Below are positions 18,117-26,695 of a DNA stretch of 64,000 nucleotides, piece by piece (within the stretch, counting starts at the first letter, position 1; each line of letters starts with the position of its first letter). The DNA lies in the NCBI RefSeq assembly GCF_030817415.1, contig NZ_JAUSZI010000002.1:6510001-6574000 (forward strand), given 5' to 3'. A program made the translations under genes and the position numbers. Source of the DNA: Streptomyces umbrinus. Lineage in GTDB: Bacteria; Actinomycetota; Actinomycetes; Streptomycetales; Streptomycetaceae. The notes beneath the pieces were generated by a model. The model saw only the letters and a list, made by a program, of their open reading frames with translations. It was not told the DNA's origin and made no database searches.

Positions 18117-18485
18117 TTACTGACCGGTGGAGCGCTCCTGAGGCGAGCCGTCTCCGTCGTTCCGGGCTGGGGCCGGCGTGCCTATGACCACCACCGCGAC
18201 CCCGCTGTCCAGGTCGACGCGTGTCCGGTGCGGGGGCGCGCCGTCCTCCTCGTCGTCCCGGAGCACGAGGGCGGACTCCCGCTCCTTGAGTTCGTTCTGC
18301 TTGCCCGGTGACAGCGCGCCGTGCAGCTGCTCGAAGCCGGTGGCCGACACCTGTCCGACCCGCGCCCCGTTGCGCCAGGGCAGCACCCCGGCCCGCCCGG
18401 CCCGCAACATCAACTGATCGACGAACGCGATGACCGTCAGCAGGATGACCAGCCCGGGGAGGGAGGCGAACACGGCGAATTCCAT
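18117..18485 (-). CDS. DUF6191-type small membrane protein
   Basis: A 122-residue protein with one N-terminal membrane helix (FASLPGLVILLTVIAFVDQLML), then a cytosolic segment with PWRNGARVGQVSATGFEQLHGALSPGK and a variable acidic tail. I recognise the arrangement from Streptomyces proteins called DUF6191; function unknown. ATG 18485 is preferred to farther upstream starts because the upstream frame is Arg/Pro-rich and resembles antisense coding. It follows the channel-like gene on the same strand across 68 bases. Confidence 0.75.
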   Translation of the reverse strand: MEFAVFASLPGLVILLTVIAFVDQLMLRAGRAGVLPWRNGARVGQVSATGFEQLHGALSPGKQNELKERESALVLRDDEEDGAPPHRTRVDLDSGVAVVVIGTPAPARNDGDGSPQERSTGQ

Positions 18486-18553
18486 CGGCCCATTGTGGGG
18501 CGGGCCGCACCGCGGGGACAGACCCGGGACCACGCGCCCGTACGGTCCCGGGA

Positions 18554-20737
18554 CTACGCGCCCGTACGGTCCCGGGGGCGTCGTCCCAGCAGTTCGGCGA
18601 GGCCTCGTCGGGTGGCCGCGATGACGACGCGGTCCTCGGAGCCGAGCACGTAGGTGGGAGGCAGGTCCCAGACCAGGCCCGACGGGCGCTCGGGCGAGCC
18701 CGGGGTGGGGGCGGTGGCCAGGTCGGGCCGGCGTTCCTCGGGGGAGGCGCTGTCCAGGGCGAGCACCCGCCACGCTCCCGCGCGGAACGCCTCGGCGACC
18801 GTACGGCCCTCAAGGTGCGGATGCCCGGCGACGTCCAGGGCGGCGAAGAGCAGGACCCGGCGTTCGACCGGGATCGCCCCCAGGATCTGGCGGCCCATCA
18901 TCGCTCCGGCGAAGGCGGGCGCGGCCAGATGGGAGACGCTGCGGCTGCGGGTGAGCGCGTGCGGGTGGGTGGCGCGCAGGGTGCGGTAGACGGCGGTGGC
19001 GAAGTCGTCGTCGTACAGCCGCAGCACGACGCGCAGATCGGGCCGCACCGACCTGGCGTACAGGGAGGCTTCCAGGTTGGTGGTGTCCGCGCTGGTCAGG
19101 GCGAGCAGGGCGTGCGCGCGATGGATCTTGGCGGCTTCCAGGACGCCTTCCTGGGTGACGTCGCCGAGGACGACGGGCACGCGCAGCCGGCGCGCCAGCG
19201 CGAGCCCGCGTGCCTCGGGATCGGCCTCGACGCAGACGACCGGGATGCGGAGTTCGTGAAGGCGCGCGAGCACACGCGTACCGATCTTGCCGAGTCCGAG
19301 AAGCACGACGTGATCGGAGAGCCCGCGGGGCGGCTTCCGCAGCGCGGTCCCGCCGCGGAACGTACCGAGCGCCTCCAGCACGGCGGCGAGGAGCACGGGG
19401 AGCAGCAGCAACCCGACGAGACCGGAGAGGAGTTGGAGGATCTGGCGGCCGAGGGGTCCTTCGAGCGCGGGGTCGTTGATGGCGAAGAGATCGAGGAGGG
19501 TCAGATAGGTGGCGCGCAGGGGGTGTTCGCCCGTCGTCACCATGGACGCGACGGCGAGCGCCACCACACAGGCCACCAGGCCCGCGAACGACCAGCGCAG
19601 CCGCCGGGAGAACAGCCTGCCGATGGGCAGGACACTGCGTCCGGCGGGGAGCGGCGGACCCGAGTACGACACCGTCTCCAGGACGACGGTGCCGCGGCCG
19701 GTCGCGGCGGCCACGGAGCGTTCGTCGGGCAGGAGCCGCGGCCCGTTCTCACCACTGCTCTCCGAACCGTCCGCGCCGGCCGGGTCGTTGGTGGTGGCCG
19801 AGAGCAGGGCCAGCGTGCACAGTCCCGGGTCGGCGACCTCCCCGGGGCCAGGGGGCTGCCGTTCCACGGCCCGGAGCATCAGCCCGTCGGTCTGTACGAC
19901 CTTGCTGGTCCCGGCGACCGCGGTCGCCGCCAGCGCGGGCGCGGCGGTGTCCGCGTCGGAGAGCACGGTCGTGGAGGCGTCGAGGTGTACGGGCCGGGAT
20001 GGACCGCCGTTCCCTCTGCCGTCTCCTCCGGTGTTCGCTCCGGCACCCTCTCCGCCGTCCGCCATGCCCGCCATGGCCAGGGCGGAGGCCTGGTCGAGGA
20101 GGGCCTCGATGTGCTGGCCGAGACGGCGGTTGTAGAGCCGGACGACCAGGCGCAGACGGGGGTTGAGGCGGCGTGCCATCAGCGCGGCACGGATGTTCGT
20201 CTCGTCGTCGTCATGCACGAGTGCCAGCGCGGCGGCATGCTCGACACCGGCTTCGGCGAGCACGGCCTCGGTCAGGACGGCGGCCTCCAACACCCGGGCT
20301 GGGCGCGGTTCCTCGGAGGTGGCGGACCGATTCGCCGAGGCGGTTCCGCGGGGAGACGTGGCTCCACGGGTCAGGGAGACGGCGGTCCGGCCGGCCGCGC
20401 CGCCCTCACCGCCGCCCACGTTCCCGCCGGTGCCACTGCTGTTGCCACTGCCACTGCCACTGCCACTACCACTGCCACTTCCGCCGCCGCCGATGCCGCC
20501 GTTGGCCGTCGCCCGGGTCACCGCCGCCGACACGCGGTCGAGCAGTGCCGAGGCACGGGCCCGCCCGACGACCGGCGGCCGTACGGTGCCCTCGGCGGAC
20601 GGCACGACCAGCGTCACCCGTTCGCCGTAGACACCACGCAACTCGGCCGCCAGCCGGTGCGCGAGGGCATCGTCCCCGCACACCACCATGTGCGCACCGC
20701 GATCGTCCGACCCGCTCTGATTAGGAAGGCTCGCCAC
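18554..20737 (-). CDS. CASTOR/POLLUX-like ion channel-type protein with RCK domains
   Basis: About 727 residues. An N-terminal Rossmann-like RCK domain (MVVCGDDALAHRLAAELRG) is broken by a Gly/Ser low-complexity loop, then come two hydrophobic segments (WSFAGLVACVVALAVASMV and LLSGLVGLLLLPVLLAAVLEAL) flanking a pore-like stretch YLTLLDLFAIND, and a second NAD-binding RCK domain (HVVLLGLGKIGTRVLARL, VVLGDVTQEGVLEAA). This matches the two-helix, double-RCK design of plant CASTOR/POLLUX-type channels and their bacterial relatives. The ion is unknown. Start GTG 20737 or ATG 20689 cannot be separated; neither has a strong ribosome site. Confidence 0.8.
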   Translation of the reverse strand: MASLPNQSGSDDRGAHMVVCGDDALAHRLAAELRGVYGERVTLVVPSAEGTVRPPVVGRARASALLDRVSAAVTRATANGGIGGGGSGSGSGSGSGSGNSSGTGGNVGGGEGGAAGRTAVSLTRGATSPRGTASANRSATSEEPRPARVLEAAVLTEAVLAEAGVEHAAALALVHDDDETNIRAALMARRLNPRLRLVVRLYNRRLGQHIEALLDQASALAMAGMADGGEGAGANTGGDGRGNGGPSRPVHLDASTTVLSDADTAAPALAATAVAGTSKVVQTDGLMLRAVERQPPGPGEVADPGLCTLALLSATTNDPAGADGSESSGENGPRLLPDERSVAAATGRGTVVLETVSYSGPPLPAGRSVLPIGRLFSRRLRWSFAGLVACVVALAVASMVTTGEHPLRATYLTLLDLFAINDPALEGPLGRQILQLLSGLVGLLLLPVLLAAVLEALGTFRGGTALRKPPRGLSDHVVLLGLGKIGTRVLARLHELRIPVVCVEADPEARGLALARRLRVPVVLGDVTQEGVLEAAKIHRAHALLALTSADTTNLEASLYARSVRPDLRVVLRLYDDDFATAVYRTLRATHPHALTRSRSVSHLAAPAFAGAMMGRQILGAIPVERRVLLFAALDVAGHPHLEGRTVAEAFRAGAWRVLALDSASPEERRPDLATAPTPGSPERPSGLVWDLPPTYVLGSEDRVVIAATRRGLAELLGRRPRDRTGA
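20438..20480. repeat. Hexamer repeat encoding a Ser-Gly run
   Basis: A GGCAGT-type hexamer (minus-strand sense) is repeated within the RCK gene and encodes the loop SGSGSGSGSGSG. It sits in an unstructured insert of the first RCK domain, where length change should be tolerated. Confidence 0.8.
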
Positions 20738-20869
20738 AACAGCACAGAGTGCCTCACCGACACGGACGGTTGCACAGGGGCCTGCCGCAAGGGAGTTGAG
20801 GCAGGGGTTCCGCGGGACACTGGCCGCCCGAACCGACCGCAGACCGTACTGCCAGAAGGATGGTGACGA

Positions 20870-21355
20870 GTGATGCCCCAAGACGAGCCCGTACAGCCGG
20901 AGGAGCCCGTGAAGCCCGCGCAGCCGGTGGAGGCCACGTCGGCGCAGCCGCCGGAGGGCGTCCCCGCGGATGTTCTTGCGGAGGTACCCAAGGGCAACCC
21001 GGCTGTCGTGCTGCTGGAGCGGCTGGCCGAGAAGCTGGGCGGGCGTGCCTCGGTGTCCGCCGTCTACGGCGAACCCGTGACCAGGGACGGCGTCACGGTC
21101 ATCCCCGTCGCCAAGGTCGGGTTCGGCTTCGGGGCCGGCGTGGGCCGCGAGGCCGGCGCCGCCAAGACCGGCGAGGGCGGTGGCGGAGGTGGCGGCGTGG
21201 GAGCGAAGCCCATCGGCTTCATCGAGATCCAGGAGGGCTTCGCCACGTACCGCCCGATCCGCGATCCCTGGGTCGATGTCTTCGTCCCGCTGGCGGTGGT
21301 CGCACTCGGCAGTGCGCTTCCCGGGATCACCAGGGCGCTGCGCCGCAGGAAGTGA
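20870..21355 (+). CDS. GerW/YtfJ family sporulation protein
   Basis: A 161-residue protein. After a Pro/Glu-rich N-terminus the GerW domain runs from LLERLAEKLGGRASVSAVYGEPVTRDGVTVIPVAKVGFGFGAG through a Gly-rich loop to GFIEIQEG, ending in a hydrophobic helix (DVFVPLAVVALGSALPGI) and a basic tail. The founding member, Bacillus YtfJ, is needed for spore germination; the role in Streptomyces is unknown. GTG 20870 or ATG 20873 is used, behind GAAGGA. Divergent from the RCK gene. Confidence 0.85.
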   Translation: MMPQDEPVQPEEPVKPAQPVEATSAQPPEGVPADVLAEVPKGNPAVVLLERLAEKLGGRASVSAVYGEPVTRDGVTVIPVAKVGFGFGAGVGREAGAAKTGEGGGGGGGVGAKPIGFIEIQEGFATYRPIRDPWVDVFVPLAVVALGSALPGITRALRRRK

Positions 21356-21514
21356 CGGCTCGGGCGCCCCTCGGCCGGAAGGCGGGCGTGCCCTGGCCGG
21401 AACACGGGCACACCCGGCCGGAACATCGGGATGAGAAGCTGTGCCGGAACGGGCGTACTGAAGGTGGAGGGCAACCCATCCAGGAAGCCCTTCCCTACCG
21501 GAGGTACCTCTCCC

Positions 21515-22525
21515 GTGACCACAACCGACACGGCACCGCCCAGGGTTGAGGACGCCGAGCCGAGCGAACCGCGGGGCTGGCAGTTCAACTCGCCCCTTGT
21601 CCTGATCATGCTGCTGCTCGTGGGGATCGTGCTCCAGGGCCCGATCCGCGGGGCGCTGTCCGCGCCGGTGATGCAGAGCTGGATGACCGTGTTCGTCGCG
21701 GTGATGGTGCAGGCGCTGCCCTTCCTCGTGCTCGGCGTGCTGCTGTCGGCGGTCATCGCGGTGTTCGTCCCGCCGTCGTTCTTCGCCCGCGCGTTGCCGG
21801 GGCGGCCCGCTCTCGCGGTGCCGGTCGCGGGGATGGCCGGGGCGGTGCTGCCGGGCTGCGAGTGCGCGTCCGTGCCGGTGGCGGGGGCGTTGGTGCGCCG
21901 GGGTGTCACGCCCGCGGCGGCGCTGGCGTTCCTGCTGTCCGCGCCGGCGATCAACCCGATCGTGCTGACCGCGACCGCCGTCGCGTTCCCCGGGAAACCT
22001 CAGATGGTCGTGGCCCGTTTCGTGGCGAGCCTGCTGGTGGCCTGCACGATGGGCTGGCTGTGGCAACGGCTGGGCCGCGCCGACTGGCTGCGCCCACCGA
22101 CCCGCCCGGCGTCCGACGGCCTCGGCAAGGGCGCGGCGTTCTGGGGATCCGTACGGCACGACGTGATGCACGCGGGCGGCTTCCTGGTCGTGGGCGCGAT
22201 GGCCGCGGCCACGCTCAAGGCCGTGGTCCCGGAGGAGTGGCTGAGCCTCGCGGCCGACAACCCGGTGGTGTCGGTCCTCGCCCTGGCGGTCCTGGCCGTC
22301 CTGCTCTCCATATGTTCCGAGGCGGACGCGTTCGTGGCGGCGTCCCTGACCCAGTTCTCGCTCACGGCCCGGCTGACGTTCCTCGTGGTCGGCCCGATGA
22401 TCGACCTCAAGCTCTTCGCGATGCAGACGGCCACGTTCGGCCGGGAGTTCGCCCTGCGCTTCGCGCCCGCCACCTTCGCCCTGGCCGTCCTGGTCTCGGC
22501 CCTGCTCGGGGCGGTGCTCCTGTGA
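21515..22525 (+). CDS. Permease (ArsP/UPF0718 type)
   Basis: A 336-residue membrane protein with about eight helices. The motif GAVLPGCECASVPVAGALVRRG contains the paired cysteines typical of the family, and a second half repeats the fold with LSICSEADAFVAASL. Members export organoarsenicals, metals or small thiols; the substrate here is unknown. GTG 21515 follows GGAGGT with good spacing. It overlaps the next gene by four bases (GTGA), giving the usual permease plus TIGR03943 pair. Confidence 0.88.
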   Translation: MTTTDTAPPRVEDAEPSEPRGWQFNSPLVLIMLLLVGIVLQGPIRGALSAPVMQSWMTVFVAVMVQALPFLVLGVLLSAVIAVFVPPSFFARALPGRPALAVPVAGMAGAVLPGCECASVPVAGALVRRGVTPAAALAFLLSAPAINPIVLTATAVAFPGKPQMVVARFVASLLVACTMGWLWQRLGRADWLRPPTRPASDGLGKGAAFWGSVRHDVMHAGGFLVVGAMAAATLKAVVPEEWLSLAADNPVVSVLALAVLAVLLSICSEADAFVAASLTQFSLTARLTFLVVGPMIDLKLFAMQTATFGREFALRFAPATFALAVLVSALLGAVLL

Positions 22526-23457
22526 ACCGCCAGGCCCAGGCAGCCGTCCTCTTCCTCACCGGCGGCGCGATCCTGCACGCCGCCCTCACCGACCTCTATC
22601 TGCGGTACGTCAAGGCCGGGTTGCAGCCGCTGCTGGTGGCGGCGGGGGTCGTACTGATCGCCACGGCGGTCGCGACGGTCTGGTACGAGCGACAGGCTGC
22701 GCGTATGTCTGCGGGGGAGGGGCGTCAGGTCGCGGGTACGTCCGCCGGGGACGGGCGTCAGGTCGCGTGGACGTCCGCCGGGGACGGGCCGGAGCCGGAG
22801 CCGGAGCAACATCACGAGGCGGCCGCAGGCACGGACACAGCTACAGGCAGGGCCGTAGACGTAGCCGCTGAAGCCCCGCCCCGCGTCGCGGACCTCGATG
22901 ACCACGCCCACGCCCGTACCGACGCCGACGCCGACGCCCATGCCCACCGCGAACCCCGTATCTCCTGGCTCCTGGTCCTCCCTCTCCTCGCTCTCATCCT
23001 CGTGGCCCCACCGGCCCTCGGCTCGTACAGCGCGATGCGCACCGGCACGGCCCTGCAGAAGCAGCCCTGGGGCTTCGCGGACCTCCCCGCAGGCGACACG
23101 ATCCGGCTCAACCTCGTCGACTACGCGGGCCGGGTGGCGTACGACAACGGCCGTTCCCTCGACCACCGCCACATCAAGATCGCCGGCCTGCTGGCCCTGG
23201 ACCGCGACGGCACCCCATACCTGGTCCGGATGGCGCTCAGTTGCTGCGCCGCCGACGCCCAGCCGGTGAAGATCGGCCTGACCGGCCGTATCCCTCCCGT
23301 CCTGCGACCGGACACCTGGCTGGAGGCCACCGGCACGTACACCACCAAGCAGACCAAGGACCCGGTGAACGACGGCATCATCCCGTTTCTCCACGTCACC
23401 GAGCTGAAGCCGGTCAAGGCACCGCGAGACCCGTACGACGAGAGCTGGAACGGCTGA
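22522..23457 (+). CDS. TIGR03943 family putative permease subunit
   Basis: A 311-residue protein with two or three N-terminal hydrophobic segments (AAVLFLTGGAILHAALTDLYL, LQPLLVAAGVVLIATAVATVW), a low-complexity cytosolic linker, another helix (ISWLLVLPLLALILVAPPALG) and a C-terminal domain with RMALSCCAADAQPVKIGL containing a Cys pair. The linker has three tandem copies of an 11-residue unit (TSAGDGRQVAW type) and a His/Asp-rich stretch (DDHAHARTDADADAHAHRE) that could bind metal. It is coupled to the permease by a GTGA overlap; together they probably form one transporter. Confidence 0.87.
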   Translation: MNRQAQAAVLFLTGGAILHAALTDLYLRYVKAGLQPLLVAAGVVLIATAVATVWYERQAARMSAGEGRQVAGTSAGDGRQVAWTSAGDGPEPEPEQHHEAAAGTDTATGRAVDVAAEAPPRVADLDDHAHARTDADADAHAHREPRISWLLVLPLLALILVAPPALGSYSAMRTGTALQKQPWGFADLPAGDTIRLNLVDYAGRVAYDNGRSLDHRHIKIAGLLALDRDGTPYLVRMALSCCAADAQPVKIGLTGRIPPVLRPDTWLEATGTYTTKQTKDPVNDGIIPFLHVTELKPVKAPRDPYDESWNG

Positions 23458-23613
23458 TCCGGGCGTAGGCCGCCGACGCCGCCGACCCCGGCTTCGCGGT
23501 GGAACCTGTCGATCCTCTGTCGATAGCCGACGTACGGGGGAGTGACGGCCAAGTGTGGGCCAGGATGGGCGAGTTGAAGGCTCTCACCCCACTCTTCCCG
23601 GAGGCCCGCAACC

Positions 23614-24621
23614 ATGACCCGCAGTCACTCGCATCCGCGTCCCCACCCCTCCCGACGCGCCCTCCTGGGCGGCGCCGCCCTCACCGCGTTCGCGGTGGCG
23701 ACGGGCGCAGGGACGGCGAACGCGGCCACCGGCACCAAGACCGCGACCACCACCGGCGGAGCCACCACCAGCGGAACCACCGCCGGCGGCACATGGCCGA
23801 CCGAGTTCCCGCTCCCCAACGGCTTCCTCCCCGAGGGCATAGCCATCGGCAGAAAGCCGTACGCGTACATGGGCTCGCGCGCCAACGGCGCCCTCTACCG
23901 CACCGACCTGCGCACCGGCGAAGGCAGGATCCTCTTCGCGGGCGGCACCGGCCTGATAGCCGTAGGCCTGAAGCTCGACCACGACGGCCTGCTGTACGTG
24001 GCCGGCAACACAGGTGTGGCCCGTACCCATGACTCGCGCACGGGCGAAGTGGTCGCAACACACCAGCTGACGGAACCGACCGGCCACTTCATCAACGACG
24101 TCACGCTCCTCGGCGACCGCGCCTGGTTCACCGACTCACGCGCCGCCGCGCTGTACGGAGTACCGCGAGGCCGAGCCGGAACCGTACGGACCCTGCCCCT
24201 CACCGGCGACTGGGTCCAGCTCCCCGACGTCAACAACGCGAACGGCATCGTCGGCACACCCGACGGCCACGCCCTGATCGTCGTCAAGAGCACGCCGGGC
24301 GAGCTGTACAACGTGAACCTCAAGACGGGCCACGCCACCAAGATCACCCTCGTCGGGGCGGCCAACGTAGTCAACGGCGACGGCCTCTACCGCATAGGCC
24401 GCACGCTGTACGTGGTCCAGAACCGCCTGAACCTCATCAGCGTGTTCCACCTCAACTCCAAGGCCACGACAGCCACCCTCACCGGCACGATCACGGACCC
24501 CCGCTTCGACGTCCCCACAACCGCAGCGCGCTTCGCCAACCGCCTCTACCTGGTCAACGCCCGCTTCACCAGCCCCCAGACACCGGAGACGACGTTCACG
24601 GGGGTGGCGGTCCCGATCTGA
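23614..24621 (+). CDS. Tat-exported SMP-30/gluconolactonase-like beta-propeller
   Basis: A 335-residue secreted protein. The N-terminus carries a twin-arginine signal (PSRRALLGGAALTAFAVATG) and a Thr/Gly linker, followed by a six-bladed-propeller-like sequence: LPEGIAIGRKPYAYMGSRANGALYR, FINDVTLLGDRAWFTDSRA, NANGIVGTPDGHALIVV, NVVNGDGLYRI. The fold is that of SMP-30/gluconolactonase proteins, but which metal site or substrate it has is unclear. Start ATG 23614 follows GGAGG. Single gene. Confidence 0.85.
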   Translation: MTRSHSHPRPHPSRRALLGGAALTAFAVATGAGTANAATGTKTATTTGGATTSGTTAGGTWPTEFPLPNGFLPEGIAIGRKPYAYMGSRANGALYRTDLRTGEGRILFAGGTGLIAVGLKLDHDGLLYVAGNTGVARTHDSRTGEVVATHQLTEPTGHFINDVTLLGDRAWFTDSRAAALYGVPRGRAGTVRTLPLTGDWVQLPDVNNANGIVGTPDGHALIVVKSTPGELYNVNLKTGHATKITLVGAANVVNGDGLYRIGRTLYVVQNRLNLISVFHLNSKATTATLTGTITDPRFDVPTTAARFANRLYLVNARFTSPQTPETTFTGVAVPI

Positions 24622-24632
24622 CGCGGAGGGCA

Positions 24633-24698
24633 GGACGAGTACGCGTACGGGGACGAGTACGCGTACGGATGGGGCAGGGGCAGGGGCAGGGGCAGGGG
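24633..24698. repeat. 18-bp tandem duplication followed by GGGGCA repeats
   Basis: Two exact adjacent copies of GGACGAGTACGCGTACGG (24633-24650 and 24651-24668) are followed by about four GGGGCA units to 24698, in the convergent gap between the propeller gene and the first SDR gene. A 10-base palindrome, GTACGCGTAC, lies inside each 18-bp copy. Confidence 0.8.
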
Positions 24699-24730
24699 CC
24701 GAGCCCGGATCCGGCAGGTGAGAGAGGAGG

Positions 24731-25582
24731 TCAGGCGGTGGCAGTGGTGTCGTCGTAGGCCAGGTCGCCGCCCAGTTCGCGGGACGCCTGGGCCTGGGCG
24801 AGGAGTTCCCTGGCCTTGGCCTCGACACCTTCGATGGCGTCGGCGCCGGCGACGAAGCGCAGCGGCGGCTCCTGCTGGTCGGCGATCGTCAGCAGGGCGC
24901 GGGCGAGCTTGACGGGGTCGCCGGTCTGCTGGCCGTTCATGCTCTTCCAGGCGGCGATGGTGGCGGTGGTGCGTTCGGCGTAGTCGTCGATGGTCGGCTC
25001 GGGCCAGGTGGTGGAGGCGTCCACGAGCAACTCGGTGCGGAAGAAGCCGGGTTCGACGACGGTGGTGCGAATCCCGTAGGGCTCGACGTCGTAGCGCAGC
25101 GACTCCATCCAGCCCTCCACACCGAACTTGGAGGCGGAGTACGCGACGCAGAACTCCTGTCCGATCAGACCGGCGGACGAGGAGAGCGTGATGATGTGGC
25201 CGGCGCGCTGCTTGCGCAGGACGGGCAGGACGGCGCGGGTGACGTTCATCGGGCCGAAGAGGTTGGTCTCGATCTGCCGGCGCATCTGGTCGGGCGTGAT
25301 CTCCTCGAAGTAGCCGGCGAAGAAGTTCCCGGCGTTGTTGACCAGGACGTCGATGCGCCCGAAGCGGTCGACGGCGGCCTGCGCGGCGGCCTCGGCGTCG
25401 TCCGGGCTGGTGACGTCCAGCTTGGTGACCAGCAGATTGTCCTGCGGCCCGCCGAGGGTCTTCTCGACCTCTTCGGGGCGGCGGCCGGTGGCGACGACCT
25501 GGTGGCCTGCGGCGAGGGCTTCGCGTGCGATGTCGGTGCCGAGACCGCGTCCGGCGCCGGTGACGAGAATGACCTTGCTCAT
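24731..25582 (-). CDS. SDR family oxidoreductase (first of two)
   Basis: A 283-residue classical short-chain dehydrogenase: cofactor motif TGAGRGLG at residues 8-15, NNAGNFF near 88, catalytic Ser in TLSSSAGL and YSASK near 155. The long C-terminal part includes FRTELLVDAST and a helical tail. Substrate unknown; the ATGRRPEE stretch after the second strand suggests NADP. It is followed downstream by another SDR on the same strand (25735-26502, which is upstream in transcription), so the two may be co-transcribed. Confidence 0.93.
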   Translation of the reverse strand: MSKVILVTGAGRGLGTDIAREALAAGHQVVATGRRPEEVEKTLGGPQDNLLVTKLDVTSPDDAEAAAQAAVDRFGRIDVLVNNAGNFFAGYFEEITPDQMRRQIETNLFGPMNVTRAVLPVLRKQRAGHIITLSSSAGLIGQEFCVAYSASKFGVEGWMESLRYDVEPYGIRTTVVEPGFFRTELLVDASTTWPEPTIDDYAERTTATIAAWKSMNGQQTGDPVKLARALLTIADQQEPPLRFVAGADAIEGVEAKARELLAQAQASRELGGDLAYDDTTATA

Positions 25583-25651
25583 GGCTGGTTCCTTTCAAAT
25601 GGTGCGGTGATGAATCGGTGCGGTGATGAGGGGTGGGGCTGAGGAGGCGAT

Positions 25652-25745
25652 CAGTCCAGCCCAGCCCAGCCCAGTCCAGCCCAGTCCAGCCCAGGCCGGC
25701 CAGTCCAGGCCGGGCCAGTCCAGGCCAGGTCAGGTCAGGCCTGGT
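25652..25745. repeat. Degenerate YCCAG pentamer repeat
   Basis: About eight regular pentamers (TCCAG/CCCAG) from 25655 to 25695 degrade into CCAGGCC-type units up to 25745. The array fills the gap between the two SDR genes and runs about ten bases into the 3' end of the second SDR gene (stop at 25735), so it also encodes or abuts that protein's last residues. Confidence 0.8.
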
Positions 25746-26502
25746 CGGTGGGCATGATCCACAGCTCGCCGACGGAGGCGTGGCGGGGCCGGGTGACCAT
25801 GTACGCGACGCCGTCGGCGATGTCGTCGGGGGCAAGGACCTCGGTCTGCTCGTAGAAGGTGCCGATCGCCTCGCGGATCTCGGGCTTGTGGTCGTTGTGC
25901 GAGCCCAGCTCGGTGTCCACGCCGCCCGGCTCCAGGACGCCGACGCGTACGTGTCGCTGGGTGACCTCCTGGCGCAGTGACTCGGTGAAGCCGTTCATGC
26001 CGAACTTGGTCAGGTTGTAGACGCCGTATCCGTTCCAGGCGACGCGGCCCGCGATCGAGCTGATGTTGACGATGTCGGCGACCTGGCGCGGCCCGTCTTC
26101 TGCCGCCTTGAGCAGGTGCGGGAGGGCGGGGCGGGTGGTGTAGAGCAGACCCTGGACATTGACGGCGATCATCCGCTCCCACTCCTCGACGTCCGCATCG
26201 ACGACGGGGCCCAGAAGCATCAGGCCCGCGTTGTTGACCAGGATGTCCAGGCGCCCAAAGTGCTCGACGGTCTCCTGTACGGCGGCCTCGGCCCGGGCAC
26301 GGTCGGCGATGTCCGCCTCCACGACCAGCGCGGTGCCGCCCGCCTTCTCGATCTCGGCGGCGAGCTCTGTCAGACGGTCCTTGCGCCGCGCCACGAGGAC
26401 GACGCAGGCACCGTCCTCAGCGAGCCGACGGGCGGTGGCGGCCCCGATACCGCTGCTCGCACCGGTGACGAGAGCGATGGTGTCGGTCAGTTTCGTTGCC
26501 AT
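25735..26502 (-). CDS. SDR family oxidoreductase (second)
   Basis: A 255-residue classical short-chain dehydrogenase: TGASSGIGAATARRL at the N-terminus, ARRKDR after the second strand (NADP preference), NNAGLMLLG near 90, catalytic NISSIAG and YNLTK near 155, and PGGVDTEL. ATG 26502 follows CAGGAC. It is divergent from the XRE regulator at 26696 across 193 bases, the typical layout of a repressor controlling a neighbouring SDR operon. Confidence 0.93.
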   Translation of the reverse strand: MATKLTDTIALVTGASSGIGAATARRLAEDGACVVLVARRKDRLTELAAEIEKAGGTALVVEADIADRARAEAAVQETVEHFGRLDILVNNAGLMLLGPVVDADVEEWERMIAVNVQGLLYTTRPALPHLLKAAEDGPRQVADIVNISSIAGRVAWNGYGVYNLTKFGMNGFTESLRQEVTQRHVRVGVLEPGGVDTELGSHNDHKPEIREAIGTFYEQTEVLAPDDIADGVAYMVTRPRHASVGELWIMPTDQA

Positions 26503-26695
26503 GGGGAGTCCTGATTCTGATTCCGAAGATCGCAGTGTCGGCGACACCGCGGAGGAGCCTGGAGACCAGCGGCGAAAGCACCACCGTGGGGGCACCATCA
26601 ACAGAACCGGTTGTCACGGGAGGGTGGGAGTCCCTGATGAGGGGGTCACTGAGAGGGACCCCCAGCAGGCGGGAAGCGCTCGTAGAGTGGAGCAC

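Noticed and set aside
18815..20866. A 683-codon plus-strand frame opposite the RCK gene
   Set aside because: It mirrors the codon bias of the minus-strand channel-like gene and has no recognisable family; low-complexity Gly/Arg/Glu.
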